In this document: positions 35,666 to 43,923 of the stretch, one piece after another | Position numbering within the stretch: position 1 is the first letter of the stretch | Layout: every line of letters starts with the position of its first letter | Assembly (NCBI RefSeq): GCF_000237995.1 | Contig: NC_016605.1 | Span: 558,001 to 622,000 of the forward strand | Length of the DNA: 64,000 nt | Direction: 5' to 3' | Source: Pediococcus claussenii ATCC BAA-344 | GTDB taxonomy: Bacteria; Bacillota; Bacilli; Lactobacillales; Lactobacillaceae | Program-made: the position numbers and the translations under genes | The notes under the pieces: generated by a model | What the model was told of the DNA's origin: nothing | Database searches by the model: none | Seen by the model: only the letters and a program-made list of their open reading frames with translations

Positions 35666-35891
35666 ATTTGAATTGAATCATAACATTACATTAGAACAGC
35701 TGAAAGGGTTAAGCGATAATGCTTTGCAACTATTATTAATTCTTTTAGATGGCAGGATTCATCAAGATAAGGCTACAGCTAAGAAGCTCAAAATTACTCT
35801 TGATGAACTTGGACAATGCTTTTTAGAGTTATCTAAGCATAATATTATCAAATTAAAGAATGGCAGTGAGGCACAAGCTAATGGAAAGTAA
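35655..35891 (+). CDS. Small winged-helix-like protein, 78 aa
   Basis: A 78-residue soluble protein; the pattern LSDNALQLLLILLDGR followed by ATAKKLKITLDELGQCFLEL looks like a winged helix, as in replication-initiation or regulatory proteins of phages. An AAAGGGG site precedes the ATG. The prim-pol gene starts inside its 3' end. The function is inferred only weakly. Confidence 0.6.
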   Translation: MTARFELNHNITLEQLKGLSDNALQLLLILLDGRIHQDKATAKKLKITLDELGQCFLELSKHNIIKLKNGSEAQANGK

Positions 35892-36723
35892 ACCATTTAA
35901 TCGTGCTAAGTATCTGGCCACAACGTTTGGCGTGAAGAGTTATGTGACTAACCCACAAACACGGGCACCATATGAAGAGGGCTACCCTGCCAATGCCACT
36001 AATGATATTGATAAGTTGGAAAAGATGTTTAGTGAGCACCTGAATGCCAATGTGAATATTAATTTGAAAGCCAGTGATTTACTAGTTTTAGATGTTGATA
36101 GACACGAAGAGAACAAAAACGGTGTTCATGCTCTATCAGAGTTGACCACTAAACATGGAGAGTTACCAGATACTTACTGGGAATCAACCCCGCATGACGG
36201 CATTCATTTCTTCTTTAAAGTTCCAGCTGGGGAAGAATTAAAAGCTAAGGTTAATTTTAAAAATGGGTTGGAATTAATTAACGACCAAATAATTATTGCG
36301 CCCTCTGCAGGCTACAAACCTACCAAAGATAGGGATTGGACAGATATAGCCGTGGCACCTCCGTGGTTGATTGAAATGGCTAGAGTGAAGAGAACGACCA
36401 CCATTTCAGACAATGTAAAGCCATTTAGGAAGAAAGCACTGGCTTACTTCATTCATGATGTTGTGACGGCACCACAAGGCAATAAATCAGGGCGAAATAG
36501 TTATCTAGCCAAAATGATTGGCAAACTGTTAGCAACTGGAACCGACCCACAAGAAGCCTATGATTTTACATTTAATGTGCTAAACCAGAGTTTTGGCGGT
36601 TATCCGTTGCAAGATAAAGAAGTGAACAGAATATTTAAATCGATATTAAAAGAAGAAGCTAAGAGAAGAGGCGTAATGAGTGGAAAACAAAATACCTCAA
36701 GAAATGAAAGACCTAACGAATAG
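35881..36723 (+). CDS. Bifunctional primase-polymerase (prim-pol) domain protein
   Basis: A 280-residue protein with an AEP-type prim-pol domain: the catalytic acidic pair is in DLLVLDVDRH (about 66-75) and the histidine motif in STPHDGIHFFFKVP. A C-terminal helical domain (about 180-280) is typical of primase C-terminal regions. It should make primers for replication of the element. I start it at ATG 35881, after a GTGAGG site; a longer frame begins at 35860. It overlaps the next gene by 44 nt. Confidence 0.88.
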   Translation: MESKPFNRAKYLATTFGVKSYVTNPQTRAPYEEGYPANATNDIDKLEKMFSEHLNANVNINLKASDLLVLDVDRHEENKNGVHALSELTTKHGELPDTYWESTPHDGIHFFFKVPAGEELKAKVNFKNGLELINDQIIIAPSAGYKPTKDRDWTDIAVAPPWLIEMARVKRTTTISDNVKPFRKKALAYFIHDVVTAPQGNKSGRNSYLAKMIGKLLATGTDPQEAYDFTFNVLNQSFGGYPLQDKEVNRIFKSILKEEAKRRGVMSGKQNTSRNERPNE

Positions 36724-38242
36724 CCTCACAGTTGCGCCTGATGATTTTAGGCAACTTTCATTTGATGAACATGCTGAAAAAGGAGCAAATACATCTGCCG
36801 AGTGGGAAGCTATAGGGCGTAGTTATGTTGAATATTTAAATAATAGTTCCCCTGAATGGCTAATTTTTAAATTGAGTAGTCCATCTAAACGTAGCCAAGA
36901 CATTAAGCATATTATTTTGTATGACAAATTAGGCGATGAGATTATTCAAGAAAATATGATTCAAAGATATTCAGCGTTACCAGAGGGAGCATATTATCAG
37001 AAAGAATACGGAACGTGGAAAACATTCCATCGCAACGAACTTCAAGCACTCGTTAAAAATGAAGTGATAAAAAAGCTAAAAGAAGTTGGTGTGTCATGGA
37101 GCTATAACGATAGTCGTTCAACAACCGAGTACGTAATTGGTGCCACTTATCAGCCTAATATACGAGGTAACCCATTTGAAAGTGCTAACCCTGAACTTGT
37201 AGCATTCAAGAATGGCACATACAACATCAACAGCGGGAAATTACAAGATAATTCCCCTGATAACATGTTGGTTAATGCTCACGATTACGAACTTAATATC
37301 AGTGGTAAACCGACCCCAGCCACTAATAAATTACTTGAGGGAATGATTACAGAACCAGCGGTTAACTTGTTTAAACAATTCGTCGGTTACATGTTTTATC
37401 ATTCCCATGCTCCAATGCAAGACGCCATTTTTTTACACGGTAATGGTGGCGAGGGTAAAAGTACGTTGTTGAATTACATTAGTAAAGAAGTATTAGGGAT
37501 TGATAATGTTTCAGCCGTTAAACCCCAAGACCTTACAGGCGAAAATAGGTTCAAGTTAATTCAATTATATTTGAAAGAAGCAAATATAGTACCTGATATA
37601 AAAAAGGGCTATTTACAAAACACTGATGTGCTTAAAACGCTGACAGGTGGCGACACCATGGACGCCGAAGAAAAAGGTGTGCAAGGCATTAATTTTACTA
37701 GTTATGCAAAACTGCTTTTTAGTGCCAATGATTTACCAACTTTCAGTGATAACTCAACCGGTTTTAAAGATAGATTGATGGTAATTGACCTAGTTAATGG
37801 CGATACACGTAAGCCTGATAACCACTTTTGGGATAGTCAAGACATGGATAAGGTAAGAGAAGAACGTAGTAGTTTTGTATTTGATTGTTTGACCAGGTTC
37901 AAAGAAGCGTTAGACAAACATAGATTTGATAAGCCTAGAAGTGTGATTGAAGCCACAGAAGCATGGCATAAAGATAATGACCACTTTGGAGAGTTTTTAG
38001 ATGAATGGTGTGAGATTGATTTGACTAGTGGTAAGGGCGAAAAAGCAAGTTACGTAGTTAGTGCTTATAAGGAATTTTGCCAGATGAATAACTATTCAGA
38101 CAAGACGACCGCACAAACCATTACCAGTAATCTGGCTAAATTGGGAGTGAAAAAGGATAAGTCAACTAAAGGCTGGAATAACAGCGACTATCAAGCGTGG
38201 CGATTTATAGGGCTGCGTTTGTTAAAAGAAAATTATCCATAA
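36680..38242 (+). CDS. P4-family SF3 primase/helicase (D5_N type)
   Basis: A 520-residue replication initiator. The N-terminal ~200 residues resemble the D5_N/primase-linked domain. The SF3 helicase has Walker A GNGGEGKSTLLNYI (about 253-266), the Walker B-like region ending LKEANIVPD and sensor segment AKLLFSANDLP. The C-terminal winged-helix-like region may bind the origin. It starts with GTG at 36680. Satellite replicons usually pair such a protein with an adjacent iteron origin, and one is visible directly downstream. Confidence 0.9.
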   Translation: MENKIPQEMKDLTNSLTVAPDDFRQLSFDEHAEKGANTSAEWEAIGRSYVEYLNNSSPEWLIFKLSSPSKRSQDIKHIILYDKLGDEIIQENMIQRYSALPEGAYYQKEYGTWKTFHRNELQALVKNEVIKKLKEVGVSWSYNDSRSTTEYVIGATYQPNIRGNPFESANPELVAFKNGTYNINSGKLQDNSPDNMLVNAHDYELNISGKPTPATNKLLEGMITEPAVNLFKQFVGYMFYHSHAPMQDAIFLHGNGGEGKSTLLNYISKEVLGIDNVSAVKPQDLTGENRFKLIQLYLKEANIVPDIKKGYLQNTDVLKTLTGGDTMDAEEKGVQGINFTSYAKLLFSANDLPTFSDNSTGFKDRLMVIDLVNGDTRKPDNHFWDSQDMDKVREERSSFVFDCLTRFKEALDKHRFDKPRSVIEATEAWHKDNDHFGEFLDEWCEIDLTSGKGEKASYVVSAYKEFCQMNNYSDKTTAQTITSNLAKLGVKKDKSTKGWNNSDYQAWRFIGLRLLKENYP

Positions 38243-38506
38243 TATCCAAACGTTATCCAGAATTTTATCCATAAATAATACTACTCTAACAAGGGATTAT
38301 CCATAATATCCATAAAATATCTATAAATTGAATATATAGAAAAAATAAACACATATGATGAATTATTCATATACATTTGTTTTTCTATATAAAAGGATTG
38401 AAAGTTAAAAATTATGGATTTTATGGCTAAATCGTTGTGGCTCTAAAGAAAAGTATGGATATTTTTGTGGATATTGAATAATATTTTATGGATAATTTTG
38501 GATAAA
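38233..38506. other. Candidate replication origin with inverted iteron sets
   Basis: At least six TATCC iterons (TTATCC or ATATCC at about 38233, 38242, 38253, 38265, 38297, 38306) lie left of an AT-rich centre (about 38312-38410). Five copies in the opposite orientation (GGATT, GGATAT or GGATAA at about 38416, 38457, 38468, 38490, 38500) lie to the right. The region follows the helicase gene and has no open frame. Two opposed iteron sets around an AT-rich core is the layout of PICI origins. Confidence 0.7.
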
Positions 38507-38755
38507 TTTCAATCCCCTATCAAGAATTAAAAGAGTACACAACCTATAAACCACACAACCATGATTGCCCCGACCAAAATTACTACTATAGTTCAACATG
38601 GTTACTACTAAGAAGTAGTCTCAAACGGTAAAAAGGTGGCTGAAAATTGAACCACTGAATAAAAAAAGACATAGCTATTAGGGCTATGTCCGCTTGTAAA
38701 ACACCACATGTTCATTCAATCGATAACTAATTATACCATGATTGGCGGGTGTTTT
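38507..38755. other. Non-coding stretch before the late regulator
   Basis: No gene is seen. It holds a minus-strand terminator-like hairpin (38661-38690: poly-A, then gacatagc paired with gctatgtc) and the leader of the ArpU-like gene. Confidence 0.55.
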
Positions 38756-39118
38756 ATGGCTAAGTATGACGAAGTAGCAAGAGTTTTAAAACAAGTACCA
38801 AGGTTAAAACGTATTGCAGGTAAAAGACTTACTGATTTGCGTTCGCCTAGTCCTGATGGTATGCCACACGGCAATGGTGTTGAAGTTGATGAACGTATTA
38901 TCGGTAGGTTGGACGCACAAAAAGAGTTAGAAAATATTATGTTTTGTTTATCGTTCTTACGAGACGATTACCAACAAATTTTGTTAAAGAAGTATATGAC
39001 CGCTGATAAGCAGACAGATATAGCAATAGCGATGGATTTAGGAATTAGTGACGGAACATTATACCGATGGCAAAGTAAAGCACTACAAGAATTTAAAGAA
39101 GCCTATTACGGCTATTAG
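38756..39118 (+). CDS. ArpU/RinA-like late transcription regulator
   Basis: A 120-residue protein with a C-terminal sigma-region-4-like HTH: FLRDDYQQILLKKYMTADKQ then TDIAIAMDLGISDGTLYRWQ. ArpU-family proteins activate late packaging and head operons in Gram-positive phages. It stands between the replication genes and the packaging genes, which is the expected place. The ATG at 38756 has a GGCGGGTG site; a longer frame from 38708 lacks one. Confidence 0.82.
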   Translation: MAKYDEVARVLKQVPRLKRIAGKRLTDLRSPSPDGMPHGNGVEVDERIIGRLDAQKELENIMFCLSFLRDDYQQILLKKYMTADKQTDIAIAMDLGISDGTLYRWQSKALQEFKEAYYGY

Positions 39119-39133
39119 GAGGAATTATATATT

Positions 39134-39343
39134 ATGAATGAATATGATAACGTGCGTGAAGCACTCAAGGACGCAATCGAATATACAGAAGTTGAATTTG
39201 GCAAGGATACTAAAGAGGGCAACGTAACACGCCCAACCACAATCAAAGATGTACAAGAACTCATACAAGAGCCATTGTATTCAATTGCTGATTTACTTGG
39301 TATGAGTGATATTTACTTGGAGGGCAAAACCAATGAAGAATAA
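39134..39343 (+). CDS. Hypothetical element protein, 69 aa
   Basis: A small acidic, probably helical protein with a TRPTTIKDVQELIQEPLYSI segment. An AGGAGG site precedes the ATG at 39134. It lies 15 nt after the ArpU-like gene and overlaps the next by 11 nt. Not recognised. Confidence 0.65.
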   Translation: MNEYDNVREALKDAIEYTEVEFGKDTKEGNVTRPTTIKDVQELIQEPLYSIADLLGMSDIYLEGKTNEE

Positions 39344-39545
39344 ACATACAGATAAGATGACAGAGTTATTTAAGATTAGGAATCGTGAAAGTTATCACAT
39401 GCAAGAGTTAATCAAAGAGTACAAAGACAACGAGAGCAACGTTATATACATGGAGATATTGACGATTGAGGAACATCAAAAGATATTAGATGAAGAGATT
39501 CAAGAAGAAATGAATGAGCTTCAAAAGACGGAGAGTGATAGCTAA
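39333..39545 (+). CDS. Hypothetical element protein, 70 aa, coiled-coil-like
   Basis: A charged, Glu/Lys-rich helical protein (RNRESYHMQELIKEYKDNES) without known motif. The ATG at 39333 is 9 nt after a GGAGGG site; a frame extending to 39306 has no site. The stop codon overlaps the next start (TAATG). Confidence 0.65.
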   Translation: MKNKHTDKMTELFKIRNRESYHMQELIKEYKDNESNVIYMEILTIEEHQKILDEEIQEEMNELQKTESDS

Positions 39546-39889
39546 TGAAGAAGTACGACATCTCACGCATGAAGCAACGGGTAGAGTTTGGGAGCTATAC
39601 ATCTGGCGAAAGGAACCCCAACACTGGTATGGCGAAACAAGTGTACACACCTAGCTTCTCAATGTGGTGTGGCGATTACTCAATGACAGTTAACCAATCT
39701 GTTAATGTTACAGGTCGACTAGTAGAAGCTGAACGCATGATAGTGATTCGACATAACAAACAAGTTAATGACCAGTTACTTGCCAACCTTGATGGTAAGT
39801 TATACACAATCATCTCTATCAATTCAGATGATGACTTGAATGCGTTTGATGTGCTGGCATTGAAGAACTATCGAGGCATCAAAGTCTAA
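39545..39889 (+). CDS. Head-tail adaptor (head closure) protein
   Basis: A 114-residue protein of the phage head-closure family (SPP1 gp16/HK97 gp10-like): MKQRVEFGSYTSGE..NTGMAKQVY, WCGDYSMTVNQSVNVTGR and the C-terminal LDGKLYTIISINSDDDLNAF are characteristic. Such proteins cap the connector and provide the surface for tail docking. Here the gene lies before HNH and terS, away from the other connector at 45409, which is unusual for a phage. Confidence 0.85.
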   Translation: MKKYDISRMKQRVEFGSYTSGERNPNTGMAKQVYTPSFSMWCGDYSMTVNQSVNVTGRLVEAERMIVIRHNKQVNDQLLANLDGKLYTIISINSDDDLNAFDVLALKNYRGIKV

Positions 39890-40266
39890 TGGCAAAGAAG
39901 TTTTGTAATCATGCTGGTTGCCGTGCGCTGGTGGCATTGAACGTTAAATACTGCGAGAAACATCAGAAACAAGCTAATTCAGATACTTACCATCACAGAC
40001 GCTACGAGCAGGGTAGAGACCAGTTTGAAGCATTCTACCGTACTAGTGCTTGGAAAAAGATGAGCAGACAAATGTTAATAAGAAGTCCAATTTGTAAGCT
40101 TTGTTATCAAGAGGGAGTAATCAGAAAGGCGGATATCGTTGACCACATTACTCCAATTCGTGAAGATTGGTCTAGGCGGTTAGATTGGGACAATATGCAA
40201 ACTTTATGCATATATCATCATAACCAAAAGACGAACATTGAAAATCAACGAAGAATTAAAAAATAA
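39889..40266 (+). CDS. HNH endonuclease of the packaging module
   Basis: A 125-residue HNH nuclease. Cys pairs CNHAGC..C and CKLC bind zinc; the active-site motif is IVDHITPIREDW and the following N-x8-H-x3 is DNMQTLCIYHHNQKT. HNH proteins next to terS are needed for cos-type DNA cutting and packaging in many Gram-positive phages. It overlaps the adaptor by 1 nt. This supports cos rather than pac packaging. Confidence 0.92.
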   Translation: MAKKFCNHAGCRALVALNVKYCEKHQKQANSDTYHHRRYEQGRDQFEAFYRTSAWKKMSRQMLIRSPICKLCYQEGVIRKADIVDHITPIREDWSRRLDWDNMQTLCIYHHNQKTNIENQRRIKK

Positions 40267-40485
40267 AATCTAATCGTTCATGAATGCTGTTAAATTAACA
40301 ATGGGGGCGCATAAAATTTAAGTGAAGACCGACACAAAACTTTTCGCTGAATTGAAATCCGAAGTATAAAGCAGTTATTTTATACACAAAGTCCGCTATA
40401 TTAATGTATAATTATGCAAAAGATGAATAAATAAATGAAAGGAGTGTATAGCTGTTTTGATGGAACTTGATAAAGATAAAATTAA
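40267..40485. other. Intergenic region with candidate cos site
   Basis: This is the only sizeable gap in the packaging operon. atgggggcgc (40301-40310) is a G-rich island in otherwise AT-rich DNA, the kind of sequence found at cos ends between HNH and terS. A TATAAT at about 40406 and a strong AAAGGAG at 40438 follow. The cos assignment is a guess from position and composition. Confidence 0.35.
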
Positions 40486-40926
40486 TTGTTCATGCCACAC
40501 ATTGACGTGTTAAATGATCGGTCAGACGCAAAAGAAGCGCTAGAAAACTATCCAAAGCTCACTACGAAGCCACCTAAAAACATGACAGGAACGGCATCAC
40601 ACAACTGCAATAGAATAGTGCCACTTTTGAAAAAGAACACTAGCGTTAGTGAATTAGATTTCAGAACGATTGAAATTTATTGCAACGCTGTCGCCATGTA
40701 TGAAAAATCACAGAACCTCATTACTACCCGTGGCTTAGTCATTACCACTAAGACAGGAGTTCAGAAAGCTAATCCGTATTTAGCAACTCAAAATGAATCA
40801 GTTGACCGCATTAATAAATGTGCGAAAGAGTTAGGCTTAACCATTTCATCACGTGCCAGGATTGAAGTGGCTAGGGCAAAGAAGAAACACAAATTAAATG
40901 ATAAATTTGAGGCGATTCTTGAATGA
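40486..40926 (+). CDS. terS: Terminase small subunit, P27 family
   Basis: TerS recognises the packaging site on the DNA and loads TerL. The 146-residue protein fits the P27 family: PPKNMTGTASHNCNRIVPLL, then LDFRTIEIYCNAVAMYEKSQ and the C-terminal LGLTISSRARIEVARAKKK. The frame opens at TTG 40486 or ATG 40492, neither with a good site, whereas a strong AAAGGAG lies upstream of an ATG at 40461 in another frame, so the start is uncertain. The stop overlaps terL (ATGA). Confidence 0.86.
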   Translation: MFMPHIDVLNDRSDAKEALENYPKLTTKPPKNMTGTASHNCNRIVPLLKKNTSVSELDFRTIEIYCNAVAMYEKSQNLITTRGLVITTKTGVQKANPYLATQNESVDRINKCAKELGLTISSRARIEVARAKKKHKLNDKFEAILE

Positions 40927-42632
40927 TTGATTCAGTTAAAGAGTATTGCCTTGATGTATTAGCTAATAAGATTGTGGCTGGTCAAAAGATTAAACAAGCT
41001 TGCCAAAGACATTTAGACGATTTGGAAAAACAAAGTAGTAAAGAATTTCCATACTATTTTGATATTGGACAAGCCGAAAAAGCTATTAAATTAATTGAGA
41101 TGTTACCAAAAACCGATGGCACAAGTTTAAAAATGCTTCCGTTTCAAAAGTTTATTGTTGGCTCCCTTTACGGGTGGCGAGAAGACGGAACGGGTTACCG
41201 AAGATTTAGACAGGCTTATATTTCAATGGCACGTAAGAACGGTAAGACGTTTTTAGCTAGTGGTATGGCAGTTAATACATTACTTGGCGAAAAGTTACCA
41301 GCAAAAAACCGGCAAATTATGTTTGTCGCCAACTCATCAGGGCAGGCACATTTAGGCTATGACATGTTGTCTAGCTCACTTAATCAGATTAGAAAACAAT
41401 CTAAGTACATTCGCGACCGAGTGAAAGTTCAGAAACAGGCGATTACTGATTTGAATAGTGATAGTAAGGCGGTTGTGTTGGCTTCCGATACCAAGTCGCT
41501 AGATGGTATGGCTGGTACATTGATTGTCTATGATGAATTTCACAAGAGCAAAACTAGAGAAGTTTACAATGTCATGAAATCAGGGCAAGTTAAAGAACCT
41601 AATGCGTTGCTTACTATTATTTCTACCTCTGGTTTAGATTTAAATGTACCAATGTATCAAGAATATCAAACGCTATCAAAAGTGTTAGCGGGCAAAAGCA
41701 AAGCCGACCAGTATTTTGTAGCAATTTGGGAGTTAGATGATAAAGAAGAAGTTTTTGAACAATCAAAATGGGAGAAAGCTAACCCACTATTTGGTGATGA
41801 AGATGTTAGAAAACAAATGACTACTAGCATTCAAAGCGATGTAGATTTAGCCGTTGAACAAGGCAATTTAACGCCTGTTCTGGTTAAAAATTTTAATATG
41901 TGGGAACAAGCTAGGTCAGATAGCTATATCGCTGTGGAAGATTGGAACAAAGGACTTAGTAGTGAGTTGGATATTCATAACCGTGATGTGTATTTTGGGG
42001 TTGATTTGTCTAAGAGTTCAGACTTGACGGCGGTTAGTTGGTTGATTCCTACACAAAATGGCAGATTCTACGTTGATTCACATGCCTTTGTAGCCACCAA
42101 ATATGGCTTAGACCATAAGATAAAGACTGATGGCATAGATTACCGTTCACTAGAACGCAAGGGCGAATGTTCAATTACCAAGCTTGAAAGTGGTGTGATT
42201 GATTACGATGATGTGTTTAACTTCATGCGGGAAATGGTCGGTAAATATAACTTGGTTGTAAAAGGCGTTTGCTATGACCCCTGGTCTTTTGATTATTTAT
42301 TACCCGACTTTGAAAAAGCAGGTTACCCATTAATTGAAATTAGACAAGGCGTTAAAACTTTGGGGATTCCTACCAAGCGATTTAAGGAAGAACTTATTAA
42401 GGGTAATATCAAACATTCAGATAACAAGCTGTTAGCGTTTAACGTTAACAATGCCATTTTAAAATATGACATTAATAACAACCCCATGATTGATAAGGCG
42501 AAAGCTTCAAACAAGATTGATGAAGTAGGTGCCTTGATGAATGCTTATACAGCGGGTATGAACTATTTTGACGAACAGGAGGCAAGTAAGGCAAACAATG
42601 AATTTTATGAAAGTGAAGAATTTTCTTTCTAA
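40923..42632 (+). CDS. terL: Terminase large subunit
   Basis: TerL is the ATP-driven packaging motor and nuclease. The 569-residue protein has a Walker A-type ARKNGKTFLASGMAV (about 103-117), Walker B LIVYDEFHKS (about 200-209) and the RNase H-like nuclease with YFGVDLSKSSDLTAVSW (about 355-371, first Asp) and VCYDPWSFDYLLPDFE (about 449-464). It belongs to the Terminase_1 family and is full length. It overlaps terS by 4 nt. Confidence 0.95.
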   Translation: MIDSVKEYCLDVLANKIVAGQKIKQACQRHLDDLEKQSSKEFPYYFDIGQAEKAIKLIEMLPKTDGTSLKMLPFQKFIVGSLYGWREDGTGYRRFRQAYISMARKNGKTFLASGMAVNTLLGEKLPAKNRQIMFVANSSGQAHLGYDMLSSSLNQIRKQSKYIRDRVKVQKQAITDLNSDSKAVVLASDTKSLDGMAGTLIVYDEFHKSKTREVYNVMKSGQVKEPNALLTIISTSGLDLNVPMYQEYQTLSKVLAGKSKADQYFVAIWELDDKEEVFEQSKWEKANPLFGDEDVRKQMTTSIQSDVDLAVEQGNLTPVLVKNFNMWEQARSDSYIAVEDWNKGLSSELDIHNRDVYFGVDLSKSSDLTAVSWLIPTQNGRFYVDSHAFVATKYGLDHKIKTDGIDYRSLERKGECSITKLESGVIDYDDVFNFMREMVGKYNLVVKGVCYDPWSFDYLLPDFEKAGYPLIEIRQGVKTLGIPTKRFKEELIKGNIKHSDNKLLAFNVNNAILKYDINNNPMIDKAKASNKIDEVGALMNAYTAGMNYFDEQEASKANNEFYESEEFSF

Positions 42633-42783
42633 ATATATTCAAACGCTTCTGCTGTTGATAGGGCTAATAGCAACTACGGCGGGTGTGTGGCTAATATTTA
42701 GTTATAAAGTTGGCATAATCATGATTGGAATAGTGTTTGTTTTACTGGCATTCATGATTAATCAAGAAAAGAAGGGAGGTTAA
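42598..42783 (+). CDS. Small two-helix membrane protein
   Basis: A 61-residue protein with two hydrophobic segments (IQTLLLLIGLIATTAGVWLI and VGIIMIGIVFVLLAFMI) and a short polar hairpin between. It overlaps the 3' end of terL and ends 3 nt before the portal gene; a GGAGG lies 14 nt upstream of ATG 42598. Small proteins of this kind between terL and portal are common in lactobacillus phages, with no known role. Not a holin by context, since no lysin is present. Confidence 0.6.
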   Translation: MNFMKVKNFLSKYIQTLLLLIGLIATTAGVWLIFSYKVGIIMIGIVFVLLAFMINQEKKGG

Positions 42784-42786
42784 TAA

Positions 42787-43923
42787 ATGGCATTTTTTAT
42801 AGGAAATAGCAATACAAGTCCTGAACCAGATAGTGACACCGCATTTTTGGACGCTTTAGTGAGTTATTCTAGTGACAATGATAGTAATTATGTTGGTGCT
42901 GGTGCTTTGCGTAACGCTGATGTGTTCACAGCAATTAAAATCATTGCCAGTGACATAGCTAGTAACCCACTGGAAAACAATGACCCTACCCGTGTAAATA
43001 TTTTGAATGTGAAACCTAATTCAGTTATGAATGGTTTTAATTTCAAGTTTGCCCTGGCATGTAACTTGCTTTTGAATGGGAATGCGTTCGCAGAAGTTGT
43101 GATGAATGGTAATCGGTTGAGAAGTTTGGAATTTCTACCAAACAATAAAGTGACCGTAACTCAAGATGATGTGAGTGGTCGAGTAGCTTATTACTACCAA
43201 CAAACTAATGTGAAACGGCGTCAGATTGCGTCTAGTAACATATTGCATTTTAAATATTTTACGCAAGACGGCGTAACTGGCATTAGTCCGCTGTTTGCAC
43301 TAAAAGACCAGTTACAAATTCAGAAGTCGGGTAATGGAATGTTGAGAGGCTTCTTTCAAAGTGGTGTAAATGGTACTTCGATATTGAAAGTACACAAAAG
43401 TGATTTATCTAAGGAAGCAAAAGATAATATCAGAAACAAGTTTGAAGAAAGTAACAGCGGAAACAATGCATTAAGAACGGTTGTTCTTGATGATTCAATG
43501 GACTTATCAAATTTGACTGTCAACACTGATGTATTGAAACTTGTGAACGGTAATGACTGGAGCACACGCCAAATTGCGGAAGTATTTGGGATACCACCAG
43601 AACGGTTAGGCGTGGAGAATGAACATTCTAGTAACGAACAATCTAACATACTTTATTTACAAAATTCATTAGGTCACTACTTCGATGTATTTACTAGTGA
43701 ATTAAATAATAAGTTGGCTGGTGTATATACATTCAATACTGATAGGCTATTCAGTTCAGACCCTAAGACTAACCAAGATTTAGCTGTAGAGGCTTACCAG
43801 GGTGGAGTACTTACCAGAAATGAAGCAAGAACACGTTTAGGAATGAATACAGTCGCAGACGGCGACACATTTTATACAAAGGAGAGTGATTTGAATAATG
43901 GAAGACCGCAGATTAACGATTGA
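42787..43923 (+). CDS. Phage portal protein, HK97 type
   Basis: Forms the dodecameric DNA gate at one capsid vertex. The 378-residue protein has the portal pattern: RNADVFTAIKIIASDIASNP, LLNGNAFAEVVMNG, HFKYFTQDGVTGISPLFALK and WSTRQIAEVFGIPPERLGVE. A GGGAGG site precedes the ATG. The capsid-protease gene overlaps its end by 26 nt, in the normal portal-protease-capsid order. Confidence 0.94.
   Translation: MAFFIGNSNTSPEPDSDTAFLDALVSYSSDNDSNYVGAGALRNADVFTAIKIIASDIASNPLENNDPTRVNILNVKPNSVMNGFNFKFALACNLLLNGNAFAEVVMNGNRLRSLEFLPNNKVTVTQDDVSGRVAYYYQQTNVKRRQIASSNILHFKYFTQDGVTGISPLFALKDQLQIQKSGNGMLRGFFQSGVNGTSILKVHKSDLSKEAKDNIRNKFEESNSGNNALRTVVLDDSMDLSNLTVNTDVLKLVNGNDWSTRQIAEVFGIPPERLGVENEHSSNEQSNILYLQNSLGHYFDVFTSELNNKLAGVYTFNTDRLFSSDPKTNQDLAVEAYQGGVLTRNEARTRLGMNTVADGDTFYTKESDLNNGRPQIND

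Noticed and set aside
38708-38755. Longer N terminus of the ArpU-like protein from ATG 38708
   Set aside because: No ribosome binding site there, while ATG 38756 has GGCGGGTG at good spacing and starts the conserved part.
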